Part shown: one piece after another, positions 7,510 through 16,575 of the stretch | Layout of the letters: every line of letters begins with the position of its first letter | Position numbering within the stretch: the stretch's first letter is position 1 | Origin: Idiomarina sp. PL1-037 | GTDB taxonomy: Bacteria > Pseudomonadota > Gammaproteobacteria > Enterobacterales > Alteromonadaceae | Reading direction: 5' to 3' | DNA: 64,000 nt | Assembly: GCF_034422975.1 (NCBI RefSeq) | Contig: NZ_CP139873.1 | Span: 2,740,935 to 2,804,934, forward strand | The notes under the pieces: generated by a model | The model's database searches: none | Told to the model about the DNA's origin: nothing | Seen by the model: only the letters and a program-made list of their open reading frames with translations | Translations under genes and position numbers: made by a program

Positions 7510-9651
7510 ATGAAGATTCAAAAAACTATACTGGCGGCTAGTATTCTGGCCGCCCTGGCTTCCACCAGCAGCTACGCACAAGAAGAAAAACAAGAGAAAA
7601 CTCAGGAAGAGATGATGGAAACCATCAATGTCAGCTCTCGCGGACTTATCTCTTACGTTAGTGCTACTGGCTCCAAATCTGACACACCAATTATTGAAAC
7701 GCCTTTATCGGTTTCGGTTCTGACCGAAGCTCGTATCCAGGACTTAGGCGCTGTTACCGTGCAGGATGCTATCGGTTATGTGGCAGGCTTATATAACGGT
7801 CCATTTGGTGTGGATACCCGCGGTGATTGGGCGAAAATTCGTGGCGTTGCGCCGGTTCAGTATCTTGATGGCCTTAAGTCTCTGTTTGGTAACTACAATA
7901 ACGTTCGCGTTAACCCTTATTCCCTTGGCCAAATTGAAGTTTTAAAAGGACCCAGCTCTGTTCTTTACGGACAAGGTTCTACCGGCGGCATTATTAACTT
8001 AGTGAGTAAACGTCCGAAGGCAGAAACCGAAGGTCAGTTCTGGGCGCAGTTAGGTAATTATTCCCGTAAGCAAGTTGCCGGCGACATTACTGGCGCATTG
8101 AACGATGATGCTTCATTAACCGGCCGCTTCGTCGGGCTATACCGTGACAGCGATACGCAAACCGATTACGTTCCGGATAACAGCCTGGTACTGAACCCGT
8201 CGTTAAGCTGGCATGCCTCTGAAGACACAAAAATCACCCTTATCGGTAATATTCAGCGCAATGAGTCCGGTTCCAGCACGCAATTTTTCCCGTGGCAGGG
8301 AACCTTGTTACCGAACGAATTTGGCCAAATTGACAGCTCTACTTTTGTATCAGAACCTGGTTTTGATAAATACGAAACTGAACAAGACGCCTTAACCACA
8401 ATTATAGAGCATGATATTAACTTAGACTGGCGAGTCCGCTTTGCGAGCCGTTATAGCGACAGTAACGCTGACTACAACACTATGTACTCGGCTAACTGGC
8501 CTCCGCAGTTTGAAGAGGATAACCGCAGCTTTGAACGTTATGCGTACATTTACGATAACGATAGTGAAAGCTGGACTAGTGATATTCAGCTACATGGCTC
8601 TGTCATGACAGGCTCAGTATCTCATGAGTTAGTCTTCGGACTTGATTTTCAGGATGCCAGGACCGATTCGGACAGAGCAGTTGGTTATGGCGGAGTCATC
8701 GATCTTTACGACCCCATGTATGGCCAAGTCGAAAACCTTCCAACGCAGGATGATGTTGTCGATGCGCCGTCCCTAACAAATCAGCAGTTAGGCTTGTACG
8801 CACAAGATAACATGAGAATTGATGATAAATGGTTGATTTCTGCCGCTTTGCGTCGAGATCGCGCAACAAACAACCCGGCAAACAGTAGCGCCACTGAACA
8901 GTACTCAACCACGGGACGTCTTGGTTTTATGTACCTAATGGACAAGGGCATTTCTCCCTACATTAGTTACAGTGAGTCCTTTTCTCCAGTGATAGGAAGA
9001 GACGCTTACGATAATCCTTTTGTGCCAATTGAGGGGGAGCAATGGGAAGCCGGTGTAAAGTACCAGCCTCACGGCACTGAGCATCTTTTAACAGCATCCG
9101 TATATCAGATTAAAGAAAAAAATAGAAAAACCCCCGTTCAAGACGATGCAGCTCCCGACCCTGGTGGCCAAGTTCAAGTTGGCGAAGCTGAAATTGAGGG
9201 CGTTGAATTAGAAGCCCAGTTAGCCTGGGAATCTCTGGATGTCTACGCTAGTTACGCTTATACCGATGCTGTAATTTCGAAAAGTAACAGACTAGGTGAA
9301 GATGGCGCAACGTTGTCAGCGACGCCGGATCAGCAAGCATCTGTCTGGGCAACTTACCGTCCTGATAATTGGAACGGCTTTAAGATAGGTGCCGGTGTTC
9401 GTTATGTCGGTAATACTTCTGACGGCAGTGCGTATGTTGAGCAAAACGGCGTGGTACTCAATGATCCACTAGAAACTCCAAGCTATACCGTGTTTGACGC
9501 TATGATCGGATACAACTGGGACAACTACAGCGTGAGCCTGGATGTGGACAACCTGACCGATAAAACTGTTATTACTTCGTGCTTGTCTCGTGGTGACTGT
9601 TTCTACGGACAGCAACGCACTATTATGGCGAACTTCCGTTATAACTTTTAA
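7510..9651 (+). CDS. TonB-dependent siderophore receptor 2
   Basis: Outer-membrane receptor of 713 residues: signal peptide of about 24 residues, plug domain (ETPLSVSVLTEARIQD, YLDGLKSLFGNYNN, QIEVLKGPSSVLYGQGSTGGIINLVSKRPK) and a barrel ending in RYNF with terminal Phe. Near the C-terminus, SCLSRGDCFYG contains two Cys about 7 residues apart that may form an extracellular disulfide, as seen in ferrichrome-type receptors. The start is the ATG at 7510, with AGGGGA directly upstream. It lies 72 bases after the PepSY operon and ends at a strong terminator. The plug resembles FhuA/FhuE-type hydroxamate receptors, but the ligand remains unproven. Confidence 0.93.
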   Translation: MKIQKTILAASILAALASTSSYAQEEKQEKTQEEMMETINVSSRGLISYVSATGSKSDTPIIETPLSVSVLTEARIQDLGAVTVQDAIGYVAGLYNGPFGVDTRGDWAKIRGVAPVQYLDGLKSLFGNYNNVRVNPYSLGQIEVLKGPSSVLYGQGSTGGIINLVSKRPKAETEGQFWAQLGNYSRKQVAGDITGALNDDASLTGRFVGLYRDSDTQTDYVPDNSLVLNPSLSWHASEDTKITLIGNIQRNESGSSTQFFPWQGTLLPNEFGQIDSSTFVSEPGFDKYETEQDALTTIIEHDINLDWRVRFASRYSDSNADYNTMYSANWPPQFEEDNRSFERYAYIYDNDSESWTSDIQLHGSVMTGSVSHELVFGLDFQDARTDSDRAVGYGGVIDLYDPMYGQVENLPTQDDVVDAPSLTNQQLGLYAQDNMRIDDKWLISAALRRDRATNNPANSSATEQYSTTGRLGFMYLMDKGISPYISYSESFSPVIGRDAYDNPFVPIEGEQWEAGVKYQPHGTEHLLTASVYQIKEKNRKTPVQDDAAPDPGGQVQVGEAEIEGVELEAQLAWESLDVYASYAYTDAVISKSNRLGEDGATLSATPDQQASVWATYRPDNWNGFKIGAGVRYVGNTSDGSAYVEQNGVVLNDPLETPSYTVFDAMIGYNWDNYSVSLDVDNLTDKTVITSCLSRGDCFYGQQRTIMANFRYNF

Positions 9652-9678
9652 AGCTTACTGAGTGTAGCTTTCACGCGC

Positions 9679-9720
9679 AGCCCCGGGCGTATCTCTTCCC
9701 AGCGTCCGGGGCTCTTTTCT
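9679..9720 (+). terminator. Intrinsic terminator of TonB receptor 2
   Basis: Stem AGCCCCGGGCG (9679-9689) with CGTCCGGGGCT (9703-9713), including one G-U pair, followed by CTTTTCT. It lies 28 bases after the receptor stop. Confidence 0.85.
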
Positions 9721-9729
9721 AGGTGTGAT

Positions 9730-10386
9730 TTATTCGTTGGTGTAGTATTGAACGCCTATTTCTATGCGATCACGGCCATTTTTCAGGCGCCAGCGGTTCA
9801 TGTCTCGTAATGAGTACACACAGCCACAATATTCCTGCTGATAAAAACGTTCACGTTTGGCAATTTCCACCATACGCGCCGCGCCGCCTTGTTTACGCCA
9901 GTTAAAGGTCCAGTAATGCAAACCTGGGTATGGCGCTACCGCGCGCTTACCGCAGTCGTTAATCTGGTCCATGTTTTTCCAGCGCGAAATACCTAAACAA
10001 CTGGTAATGGTGTCAAAACCGTTTTCATGAGCATACAACGCTGTACGCTCAAAGCGCATATCGAAGCATTCGGTGCAACGCTCACCGCGCTCCGGTTCCC
10101 ACTCCAGGCCTTTAACCCGTTCGAACCAGTTTTTAGAGTCGTAATCGCAGTCAATAAAGTCCACACCCAGCTTTTCAGCAAAGCGGATGTTCTCTTCTTT
10201 ACGCAGCAGATACTCTTTTTCCGGGTGAATATTCGGATTATAGAAGAAGATGGTAAATTTAATGCCAGCTTCCGCCATGCGCTCCATAACCTCACCTGAA
10301 CATGGCGCGCAGCAAGAATGCAGCAGCACGTGATCAGACCCCGTCGGAGTCTCCAAAACAATGGATTCTTTCTTGTTTCTAGCCAT
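9730..10386 (-). CDS. queH: Epoxyqueuosine reductase QueH
   Basis: A 218-residue DUF208/QueH protein. This enzyme reduces epoxyqueuosine to queuosine in tRNA, replacing the unrelated QueG. Metal-cluster and redox cysteines are all visible: HSCCAPCSG (Cys25, Cys26, Cys29), [11 protein letters not shown] in the middle, [10 protein letters not shown], and [11 protein letters not shown] near the C-terminus. The block [19 protein letters not shown] is a clear family signature. The gene stands alone between a convergent TonB receptor and a deaminase gene. No other queuosine genes are nearby. Confidence 0.93.
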   Translation of the reverse strand: MARNKKESIVLETPTGSDHVLLHSCCAPCSGEVMERMAEAGIKFTIFFYNPNIHPEKEYLLRKEENIRFAEKLGVDFIDCDYDSKNWFERVKGLEWEPERGERCTECFDMRFERTALYAHENGFDTITSCLGISRWKNMDQINDCGKRAVAPYPGLHYWTFNWRKQGGAARMVEIAKRERFYQQEYCGCVYSLRDMNRWRLKNGRDRIEIGVQYYTNE

Positions 10387-10478
10387 AATTCTCTCTTCGC
10401 GGCTGAAATTTGTGCGAATTATAACTCAAACAGGCCTTGAGGATCACGACTAACTTTGCACGCGATAGCGGCTTAACC

Positions 10479-10952
10479 CTATTCGCTTTCTACGTGGCGC
10501 TTATGCAGCTCATACATTCTTGGCAACAGCTCTTCTACAGGCCCGTCCACTTGTATTTCGGGAACCACTGAATTAAAGGGCAACTGATTAACACGAGAGT
10601 GGTTACGTCCAAACTCCTGATACCAGCGAACCAAATGCTGAGTTGAATGAATGAAGACCACTCGACCCAAACCGGCCCAGCCGTGTGCTGCGGAGCACAT
10701 TGGGCAATGCTCCCCAGAAGTGTACATTATTGTATTCTGTCGTTGCTTTGACGACAGGTTTTGTGCAGCCCATCGGGCGAGTTCAATTTCGGGATGATAG
10801 GTTTTATCGACTGAATTAACACGGTTTCTGTCTTCTTTTAAAACACGCCCATATTCATCGACTAAAACCGAACCAAAAGGAGCATCTCCGGCCGTTAAAG
10901 CCTCTTCGGCCAATTCAACACAGCGTAACAAATAGGAATTTATGTGGGTCAT
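10479..10952 (-). CDS. Nucleoside deaminase (CMP/dCMP deaminase fold, zinc-dependent)
   Basis: A 157-residue zinc deaminase. The first zinc-site motif reads H53-P-E55 instead of the usual HAE, and the second is CPMC (residues 83-86) within SGEHCPMCSAAHGW. The GDAPFGSVLVD segment is typical of the guanine/adenosine/cytosine deaminase branch. It lacks features needed to call it tRNA adenosine deaminase TadA with certainty, and similar proteins are annotated simply as nucleoside deaminases. Expected to be cytosolic and to act on a free base or nucleoside. A good ribosome site (AGGAG) precedes the ATG. The Ala-to-Pro change in HPE occurs next to the zinc ligand and may affect specificity. Confidence 0.85.
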   Translation of the reverse strand: MTHINSYLLRCVELAEEALTAGDAPFGSVLVDEYGRVLKEDRNRVNSVDKTYHPEIELARWAAQNLSSKQRQNTIMYTSGEHCPMCSAAHGWAGLGRVVFIHSTQHLVRWYQEFGRNHSRVNQLPFNSVVPEIQVDGPVEELLPRMYELHKRHVESE

Positions 10953-11044
10953 GGTTGCTCCTTTGATCCAGTTGGGTCACGCTGTTGCCTGACGCAGGCA
11001 GATAAAATCAGCTATCTTCGAATTATCCGCCTGCTCAGCCTATT

Positions 11045-13465
11045 TTAGAAGTTATACACTGCCTTAAATTCTACGTTGCGGCTTTCCCCAGGTAAACCAC
11101 CTAAGAACAGCGCTTTAGTATAGTAAGTTTCATTCAGTAAGTTTTGCACGTTCAACTGGAAGTTCCAGTTACCCGAAGTGTAAGCCGCTGCAGCGTCCCA
11201 CACGACATAAGAATCTACTGTTGAATCAGGCAGGCCAAAAGCAGTGGAATTAATGCTTTTCTCATCTTCGTAAGTCACACCAAGACTTAACTTAAGTGGC
11301 TCTGGCAGAGCACTAAAGCTGTAGTCATAACTCGTCCACAAGCTTGCAAACTTTTTCGGTACACCTTTAGACTGCGCTGAATGCTCGTCGGCACGAATAC
11401 TAATCGCGTCCTGATAGGTTGCGTTTGCATTCATTGACCAGCGCTCGTTTAACGACAAATTTAAATCAAACTCGACCCCTTCGGTATTGTCTTCGTCGTC
11501 GTAAAAATACTGAGGCACATCAATATTATACTCTGGATCTTCCGGGTTATCGTTAAAGTCCGGGTTAGCATAACGTAAGTTGGTTCGACGTGTTTCAAAC
11601 CAGACTAAAGAGCCCAGTAAATTATCATCAAAAGCGGTGAAACGAACGCCCACATCAAACGACTTCGATTCCGAATCCGGCCGGTCGTTTTCGCCGCTGA
11701 TACCACCCAAAATACTGTATGCCGTTCTGCCTTTGGATAAATTAACAAAGCCGGCAATGTTATCCACAAAACGATAGTTTAAACCCACATTATAGGTGTA
11801 ACCCGAGTCGTCCGTATCTGCTTCATCACTGATGCCCGGAGCGCGATCGGTTCCTTTGTGCTGGTAGCTCTGCTCGATTGTCGAGTGTGCACCGCCAAAT
11901 CGTCCTGTCAGTTTCGGTGTAAAGTAAATGACCTCTTGTAAGCTAATACCCCAGGCACTTACCGACTTATCGTAGTTTGAACGTAAGATAGGGTCGTAAT
12001 CCATAATACTTCCGCTGCCCCAGTTCGGGTTGCGAATATCCAGAATATAAGGAAGCGCGTTCGCTGAATCACTGCCGTCGGCATCATAAGCAGACCAACT
12101 TTTAACGGACATATCCCGATCTTCGTAGTTGGCACTAATTAATTGCTCACCATTCAAACCGAACAACTGCCAGTCATGACGTAAATCTGCAAAGTACTGC
12201 CAACTGGACTCTTCTGAGACCTGACGGCGATACTCCTGCCTTCTGGCCGAAAAGGGGTACAGTTCGCCATCAACAACAAGCGGGGCACGAGGGTTTGCAT
12301 TGATTTCCCCGCGTCGGTTCCAATAAACGTAATTGTACGCTCCGGTTTGACGGACATAGTCTGAATCGTATTTTCTGTACTGTAACTGTTGAGTTAAGCT
12401 GGCGGTTTGGCCGAACTGTAGATCATGACGTAATTTAATACGCTTTTCTGACCCGTCATTCGGCTCAGATAGGGGGGAAATCAGCCCTTGTTCACCTAAA
12501 TCATGGGGTTCAAGACCATCGGTATCGGATAATGACTCAGCTAGTTGCTGTCTTTGCTCCTGAGTCAGTTGTAAGCCGTAAATGCCGTCGTTATCGGCGT
12601 CTGTACCGTTTGCTAAATCCTCACCGGTTACACTTCCCGGAGTGCCCGGCGTGCTGTCCCAGTTTATAATTCTGACTGGGTGGCCAACTGAATCGACCTG
12701 TAGCTCGTCTTCTATCCAGGCTGTGGATAAACGGACGCTGTTATCAGAGTTGAAACGATATCTTAATGAACCATAAAGCTCTGAGCGTTCCTCAGATAGC
12801 CCGCGATAACCATCACTGCTGTCGTGATTAGCGACCAGTCGATAAGCCAGCTTATCAGTAATAGCAGAAGTGGCATCCAACATTAAGCCATAAGCGTCCC
12901 ATTGTCCGCCTTTTACCTTTACAGTGTAAGCAGGCTTATCTTGTGGCTTTTTCTCTACCAAGTTTATCACACCGCCTGCGGCGCCAATCCCGTAAAGCCC
13001 GGTTGCAGGGCCTTTCAGTACTTCAATGCTTTCAATGTTAGTCATCGAACGGGTGGGGTTAAAGGTATTACCTAAGCCCGCTCCCCCGTACATTCCATCG
13101 TAAGTATAATTGGCTCCCAGTCCGCGAATAATCAAGTTATCGCCCACACCATAGTTATTACCAGAATGAGTTAAACCACTGATGTTACGTATACTTTCCT
13201 GCAAACTATCGCTGGCTTGTTCGTTTAATAATTCTTTATCAACAACCACAACAGCAGCGGGAGTTTCCATTAGCGCCATTTTAGACTTAGTGGCGGTGCC
13301 TGAATCTAATATCAGTTGATTGTGATGACCATAAACACTGATGTGTTCCATGTCTTTTTCAGTTTCCTGATTGGCAACGGCCGGTACACTGACCACCGCC
13401 ATGAGCAAGGCAGACTGAATTGACTGAGATAACAGCGAACGCTTTTTACGGCATGGTAACGTCAT
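11045..13465 (-). CDS. TonB-dependent siderophore receptor 3
   Basis: The largest of three receptors here (806 residues), with a signal peptide cleaved after VPAVA, a TonB-box-like DMEHISVYG, a plug (METPAAVVVVDKELL, NLIIRGLGANYTYDGMYG, IEVLKGPATGLYGIGAAGGVINLVEKKP) and a 22-strand-type barrel ending VEFKAVYNF. An Asp-rich loop near DADNDGIYG could bind calcium. A Fur-like site lies about 95 bases upstream, supporting iron control. The neighbour upstream is a ZIP-type metal transporter, so a metal complex other than iron is also possible. The substrate is not determinable from sequence. Confidence 0.92.
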   Translation of the reverse strand: MTLPCRKKRSLLSQSIQSALLMAVVSVPAVANQETEKDMEHISVYGHHNQLILDSGTATKSKMALMETPAAVVVVDKELLNEQASDSLQESIRNISGLTHSGNNYGVGDNLIIRGLGANYTYDGMYGGAGLGNTFNPTRSMTNIESIEVLKGPATGLYGIGAAGGVINLVEKKPQDKPAYTVKVKGGQWDAYGLMLDATSAITDKLAYRLVANHDSSDGYRGLSEERSELYGSLRYRFNSDNSVRLSTAWIEDELQVDSVGHPVRIINWDSTPGTPGSVTGEDLANGTDADNDGIYGLQLTQEQRQQLAESLSDTDGLEPHDLGEQGLISPLSEPNDGSEKRIKLRHDLQFGQTASLTQQLQYRKYDSDYVRQTGAYNYVYWNRRGEINANPRAPLVVDGELYPFSARRQEYRRQVSEESSWQYFADLRHDWQLFGLNGEQLISANYEDRDMSVKSWSAYDADGSDSANALPYILDIRNPNWGSGSIMDYDPILRSNYDKSVSAWGISLQEVIYFTPKLTGRFGGAHSTIEQSYQHKGTDRAPGISDEADTDDSGYTYNVGLNYRFVDNIAGFVNLSKGRTAYSILGGISGENDRPDSESKSFDVGVRFTAFDDNLLGSLVWFETRRTNLRYANPDFNDNPEDPEYNIDVPQYFYDDEDNTEGVEFDLNLSLNERWSMNANATYQDAISIRADEHSAQSKGVPKKFASLWTSYDYSFSALPEPLKLSLGVTYEDEKSINSTAFGLPDSTVDSYVVWDAAAAYTSGNWNFQLNVQNLLNETYYTKALFLGGLPGESRNVEFKAVYNF

Positions 13466-13559
13466 TTGGAATTCCTGCTTTTTGAGTCGTTTGTTTTATC
13501 GGTGAATATTAAGAATTTAAAGCGGGAAGGATTCTATACGCCCAAGGCCTAAAAGTAAA

Positions 13560-13574
13560 TGAAAACCATTACCA
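13560..13574 (-). promoter_or_regulatory. Fur-box-like site upstream of TonB receptor 3
   Basis: TGAAAACCATTACCA matches the Fur 7-1-7 repeat TGATAAT-N-ATTATCA at 11 of 14 positions, the best such match in the window. It lies between the receptor start (13465) and the end of the ZIP gene (13608), so the receptor is its likely target. Confidence 0.55.
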
Positions 13575-13607
13575 TTTGTATTTTAAAAGGAAGCCTGAAG
13601 CCTCCCG

Positions 13608-14318
13608 TCACTGACCCAACAACTGCTTACTCAGCATGCCAATAATAAAGCCTAATACGGCTCCGAGAGTCGGCATCCAATGCCGTTCCATTTTTGCCTG
13701 TGGTGCTATGTCCTGAAATACCAGATAAAGAATACCACCAGCGGAAAAACTCATGATCATCGCCGTAACCTGTGGTGCATTGCTTAACCAACAATAACCC
13801 ATTATCGCGGACAGGGGACCGAAAAAGGAAACACCTAAAAGCCCGATTAAAGCGGTTTTAGTGGCTAATTTTGCGGATTTTAGTTCACGATAGGCATTAA
13901 AGCCTTCCGGAAAATTTTGCGCGGCAATGAAAATAGCCAGCAAAATGCCCACTTTTGGGTTAACCGTAAATACCGCCCCCAAAGAAACAGCCTCTGGCAC
14001 AAAGTCGAGTATCATTGCCATAAATTGTGAGACATTGCCCTCATGCTTTTGCAACCAAGCATCAACAAAGCAAAAAGTAACGCCGCCAGCGGCAAATAAC
14101 CCTGTCAATTGCCAGGCATTCAGCTCTTTCATACCCTCTGGCACTAATGCAAAAGCCACAGCGGCCAGTAAAATACCACCACCAAATGCCGTAACGCCGT
14201 GTACGAGTTCTTTCTTAACTGTCGTATTGGCTTTGCCTTCAACGTGCGCTAAAAAGCCACCGAAAACCGCCATTAAGCCAGCTCCCCAGGCAATGATCAG
14301 CATAATATAAACGTTCAT
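13608..14318 (-). CDS. ZIP-family divalent metal transporter with altered metal-site motifs
   Basis: A 236-residue inner-membrane protein with about eight hydrophobic helices and the ZIP family layout. Typical ZIP proteins carry His-containing motifs in helices IV and V (such as HNxPEG and HExPHE). Here the equivalent segments read DFVPEAVSLG and QNFPEGFNAYRE, so both usual His ligands appear replaced while the Pro-Glu pairs remain. FQDIAPQ near the C-terminus marks a later helix. It probably moves a divalent cation, but metal and direction are uncertain given the substitutions. It sits upstream of TonB receptor 3 on the same strand, with a short palindrome just before its ribosome site. Confidence 0.8.
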   Translation of the reverse strand: MNVYIMLIIAWGAGLMAVFGGFLAHVEGKANTTVKKELVHGVTAFGGGILLAAVAFALVPEGMKELNAWQLTGLFAAGGVTFCFVDAWLQKHEGNVSQFMAMILDFVPEAVSLGAVFTVNPKVGILLAIFIAAQNFPEGFNAYRELKSAKLATKTALIGLLGVSFFGPLSAIMGYCWLSNAPQVTAMIMSFSAGGILYLVFQDIAPQAKMERHWMPTLGAVLGFIIGMLSKQLLGQ

Positions 14319-14330
14319 AAGCCACCGTTA

Positions 14331-14343
14331 TTAACATTGTTAA
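14331..14343. promoter_or_regulatory. Perfect short inverted repeat upstream of the ZIP gene
   Basis: TTAACATTGTTAA is a perfect inverted repeat (TTAACA, T, TGTTAA) lying 13 to 25 bases upstream of the ZIP start codon. It may be an operator or an mRNA hairpin near the ribosome site. No regulator can be named. Confidence 0.3.
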
Positions 14344-14450
14344 TGGAAAAAGCGCAGCATCTTTTCCCTGACGATAAATTGTAAATATTTTGTAAAGATT
14401 GTTACAAAACCTCTTTAAATGCTTCATTTTTTGTTATTAAATACAACAAT

Positions 14451-14470
14451 TGATGTCACTTGACGTCATT
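14451..14470. promoter_or_regulatory. Tandem 10-bp repeat upstream of the subtilase gene
   Basis: TGATGTCACT followed directly by TGACGTCATT: two 10-base units differing at two positions, each holding a near or perfect TGACGTCA palindrome. One unit per helical turn places both on the same DNA face. The repeat is 85 bases upstream of the protease start. A regulator-binding site is inferred. Confidence 0.35.
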
Positions 14471-14554
14471 ATCATGCAGCCAAACGTCGTATCCTCTGCT
14501 GCCATCTTAAGGGTCTCTCACAACCCAAAATAAAAACAAAGAGAATATTACGTT

Positions 14555-16501
14555 ATGAAAAAACTAAGTATCCTCACACTGTCTGCTCTAGCAGTATCAG
14601 TTTCAGCAGCATACGCAAAGCCTCCCGAGCATTCTCAGGCTCAACCTTTGCTTCAAAACCAACAACAAGTTGAAAGTGATGCTCCACAGCGTTACATCAT
14701 TAAATTTAAAAATAATGGTAACGCGGTCCAGAAAATGGGCAACCGTGGCCGCTCTGAGCTTGCGATATCACGCGCCAGTAATACGGTCAAAAAAGCCGGT
14801 GGCCAGATTAAACTCAGCATGCGTCACAATCTAGCTGTTGCAGCTGAACTTAGTGCAAAGCAGAAAAAGCGTCTTGAGAAGAACCCGAACATTGAATACA
14901 TCGAAGTTGATCATAAACGTCGCTTCATGGCTCAGGACGTACCTTATGGTATTAGCCAAGTTCAGGCGAACTTAGTCGATGACAGCGTTGCAGCCGCAAC
15001 CGCAGGTGGTAAGAAGATTTGCGTTATCGATTCAGGATTAGAGTTACCGCATGAAGATATGGGGATCCGGGGCGGGACCATAACCGGAACCAACGACAGC
15101 GGTACAGGTAACTGGCACGACAACGGCGGTCCTCACGGTACCCACGTAGCCGGTACTATTGCTGCTTTAGATAACGGCCTAGGGGTTCGTGGCGTTATTG
15201 GCAGCAACCCGAACCTTCACATTGTTAAAGTCTTTAATTCTAACGGCTGGGGTTACTCATCGTCTTTGGTTTCGGCTATTGAAACCTGTGCAGACAACGG
15301 TGCAGACGTAGTTAACATGAGCTTGGGTGGCGGTGGTTCAAACCAGACCGAAGCCAACGCTATGCAGAACCTTTATAACCAGGGCGTTTTACTTGTAGCT
15401 GCTGCTGGTAACGATGGTTCAGCGTCTAGCGAGACCGATTCAATGTCTTACCCTGCATCTTACAACGCCGTGGTTTCAGTAGCCGCTATTGATAACAACA
15501 AGCAGCTAGCGGGCTTCTCACAGAAAAACAGCCAGGTTGAAATTGCAGGCCCGGGCGTTAACGTTCTTTCAACTTACCCGGAAGGTACTGGCCAGCAAGG
15601 TAACTATGGCACCATGAGCGGTACGTCTATGGCGTCACCTCACGTAGCCGGTGTTGCTGCGTTAGTCTGGTCACATCACCCAAGCTGCAGCGCGCAGGAA
15701 ATTCGTAGCGTTCTTAACACAACAGCACAGGATTTAGGCCCTGCAGGTCGCGACGTTCAGTTTGGTTACGGTTTGGCACAAACCAAAGACGCTGTAGACT
15801 ATATCGACGCTAACGGCTGTGATGGCTCAGGTGGCGGTGGCGGCGGCGATCCTGAGCCACCAACAGATAATGAACTGGCAAATGGTCAGACAGTCAGCGA
15901 CTTGTCAGCTACAACCGGTGATTCCCTTTATTACACCTTAGATGTTCCAGCCGGTGCAACTGACCTGAGCTTTAGCACGAACGGTGGTTCGGGTGATGCC
16001 GACCTGTATGTTCGCTTTGGTTCAGAGCCAACTCAGTCAAGCTACGATTGCCGCCCATACGAAAGTGGTAACACCGAAACCTGTACAATTTCAAACGTAC
16101 AAGCTGGTACTTATTATGTCATGGTCAATGCTTACTCCAGCTTCTCTGGCGTTAACCTGACAGGTTCGTTCACAGAGCCTAGCTCCGGTGGCGGCGGTGA
16201 AGGTGACTCGGTATCAGCTACAGACTTATCTGGTAACAGTGGCGAGTGGACTCACTATTACGTCGACATTCCTGCAGGCATTTCATCACTTGACGTAACA
16301 ATGTCCGGCGGAAGCGGCGACGCTGACCTTTATGTTCGCCGAGGCAGCCAGCCTACGGAGTCTAACTACGAGTGCCGTCCCTACCGCTCAGGTAGCAACG
16401 AAACTTGTAATATAGAGTCTCCGTCTGAAGACCGTTGGTATATTAGCCTTAAAGGCTACACTAACTACTCCGGCGTCGACCTGTTAGTTGAATGGGAATA
16501 A
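14555..16501 (+). CDS. Secreted subtilisin-like serine protease (S8) with two PPC domains
   Basis: A 648-residue exported protease. Order of parts: signal peptide (about 1-21), I9-type inhibitory propeptide (RYIIKFKNNG to IEYIEVDH, residues 46-120), S8 catalytic domain with Asp159 (VIDSG), His194 (PHGTHVAGT), oxyanion Asn286 (AAGNDG) and Ser358 (GTSMASPHVAG), a Gly-rich linker, then two similar pre-peptidase C-terminal domains (about 445-530 and 550-645). Both PPC domains carry GGSGDADLYVR and a CRPY..G..ETC pair of cysteines. PPC domains are usually removed on maturation or help secretion. The enzyme likely digests environmental protein. A ribosome site (AAAGAG) precedes the ATG and a terminator follows. 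Confidence 0.95.
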   Translation: MKKLSILTLSALAVSVSAAYAKPPEHSQAQPLLQNQQQVESDAPQRYIIKFKNNGNAVQKMGNRGRSELAISRASNTVKKAGGQIKLSMRHNLAVAAELSAKQKKRLEKNPNIEYIEVDHKRRFMAQDVPYGISQVQANLVDDSVAAATAGGKKICVIDSGLELPHEDMGIRGGTITGTNDSGTGNWHDNGGPHGTHVAGTIAALDNGLGVRGVIGSNPNLHIVKVFNSNGWGYSSSLVSAIETCADNGADVVNMSLGGGGSNQTEANAMQNLYNQGVLLVAAAGNDGSASSETDSMSYPASYNAVVSVAAIDNNKQLAGFSQKNSQVEIAGPGVNVLSTYPEGTGQQGNYGTMSGTSMASPHVAGVAALVWSHHPSCSAQEIRSVLNTTAQDLGPAGRDVQFGYGLAQTKDAVDYIDANGCDGSGGGGGGDPEPPTDNELANGQTVSDLSATTGDSLYYTLDVPAGATDLSFSTNGGSGDADLYVRFGSEPTQSSYDCRPYESGNTETCTISNVQAGTYYVMVNAYSSFSGVNLTGSFTEPSSGGGGEGDSVSATDLSGNSGEWTHYYVDIPAGISSLDVTMSGGSGDADLYVRRGSQPTESNYECRPYRSGSNETCNIESPSEDRWYISLKGYTNYSGVDLLVEWE

Positions 16502-16535
16502 GATTATTCTCTAATCAAAACCACTCGTAAAACGC

Positions 16536-16563
16536 AAAGGGTGCCAATACGGCACCCTTTTTG
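16536..16563 (+). terminator. Intrinsic terminator between subtilase and dGTPase genes
   Basis: Stem AAAGGGTGCC (16536-16545) / GGCACCCTTT (16551-16560) with a 5-base loop, followed by a T run on the plus strand. The opposite strand has only TTT after the stem, so it may also act, weakly, on the convergent dGTPase gene. Confidence 0.85.
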
Positions 16564-16575
16564 TTCAGTAGCTGA

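Noticed and set aside
13577..13600. Possible terminator before the ZIP stop (GGGAGGCTTCAGGCTTCCTTTT on the minus strand)
   Set aside because: The stem is only about five pairs with mismatches and looks more like a direct repeat of AGGCTTC; too weak to call.
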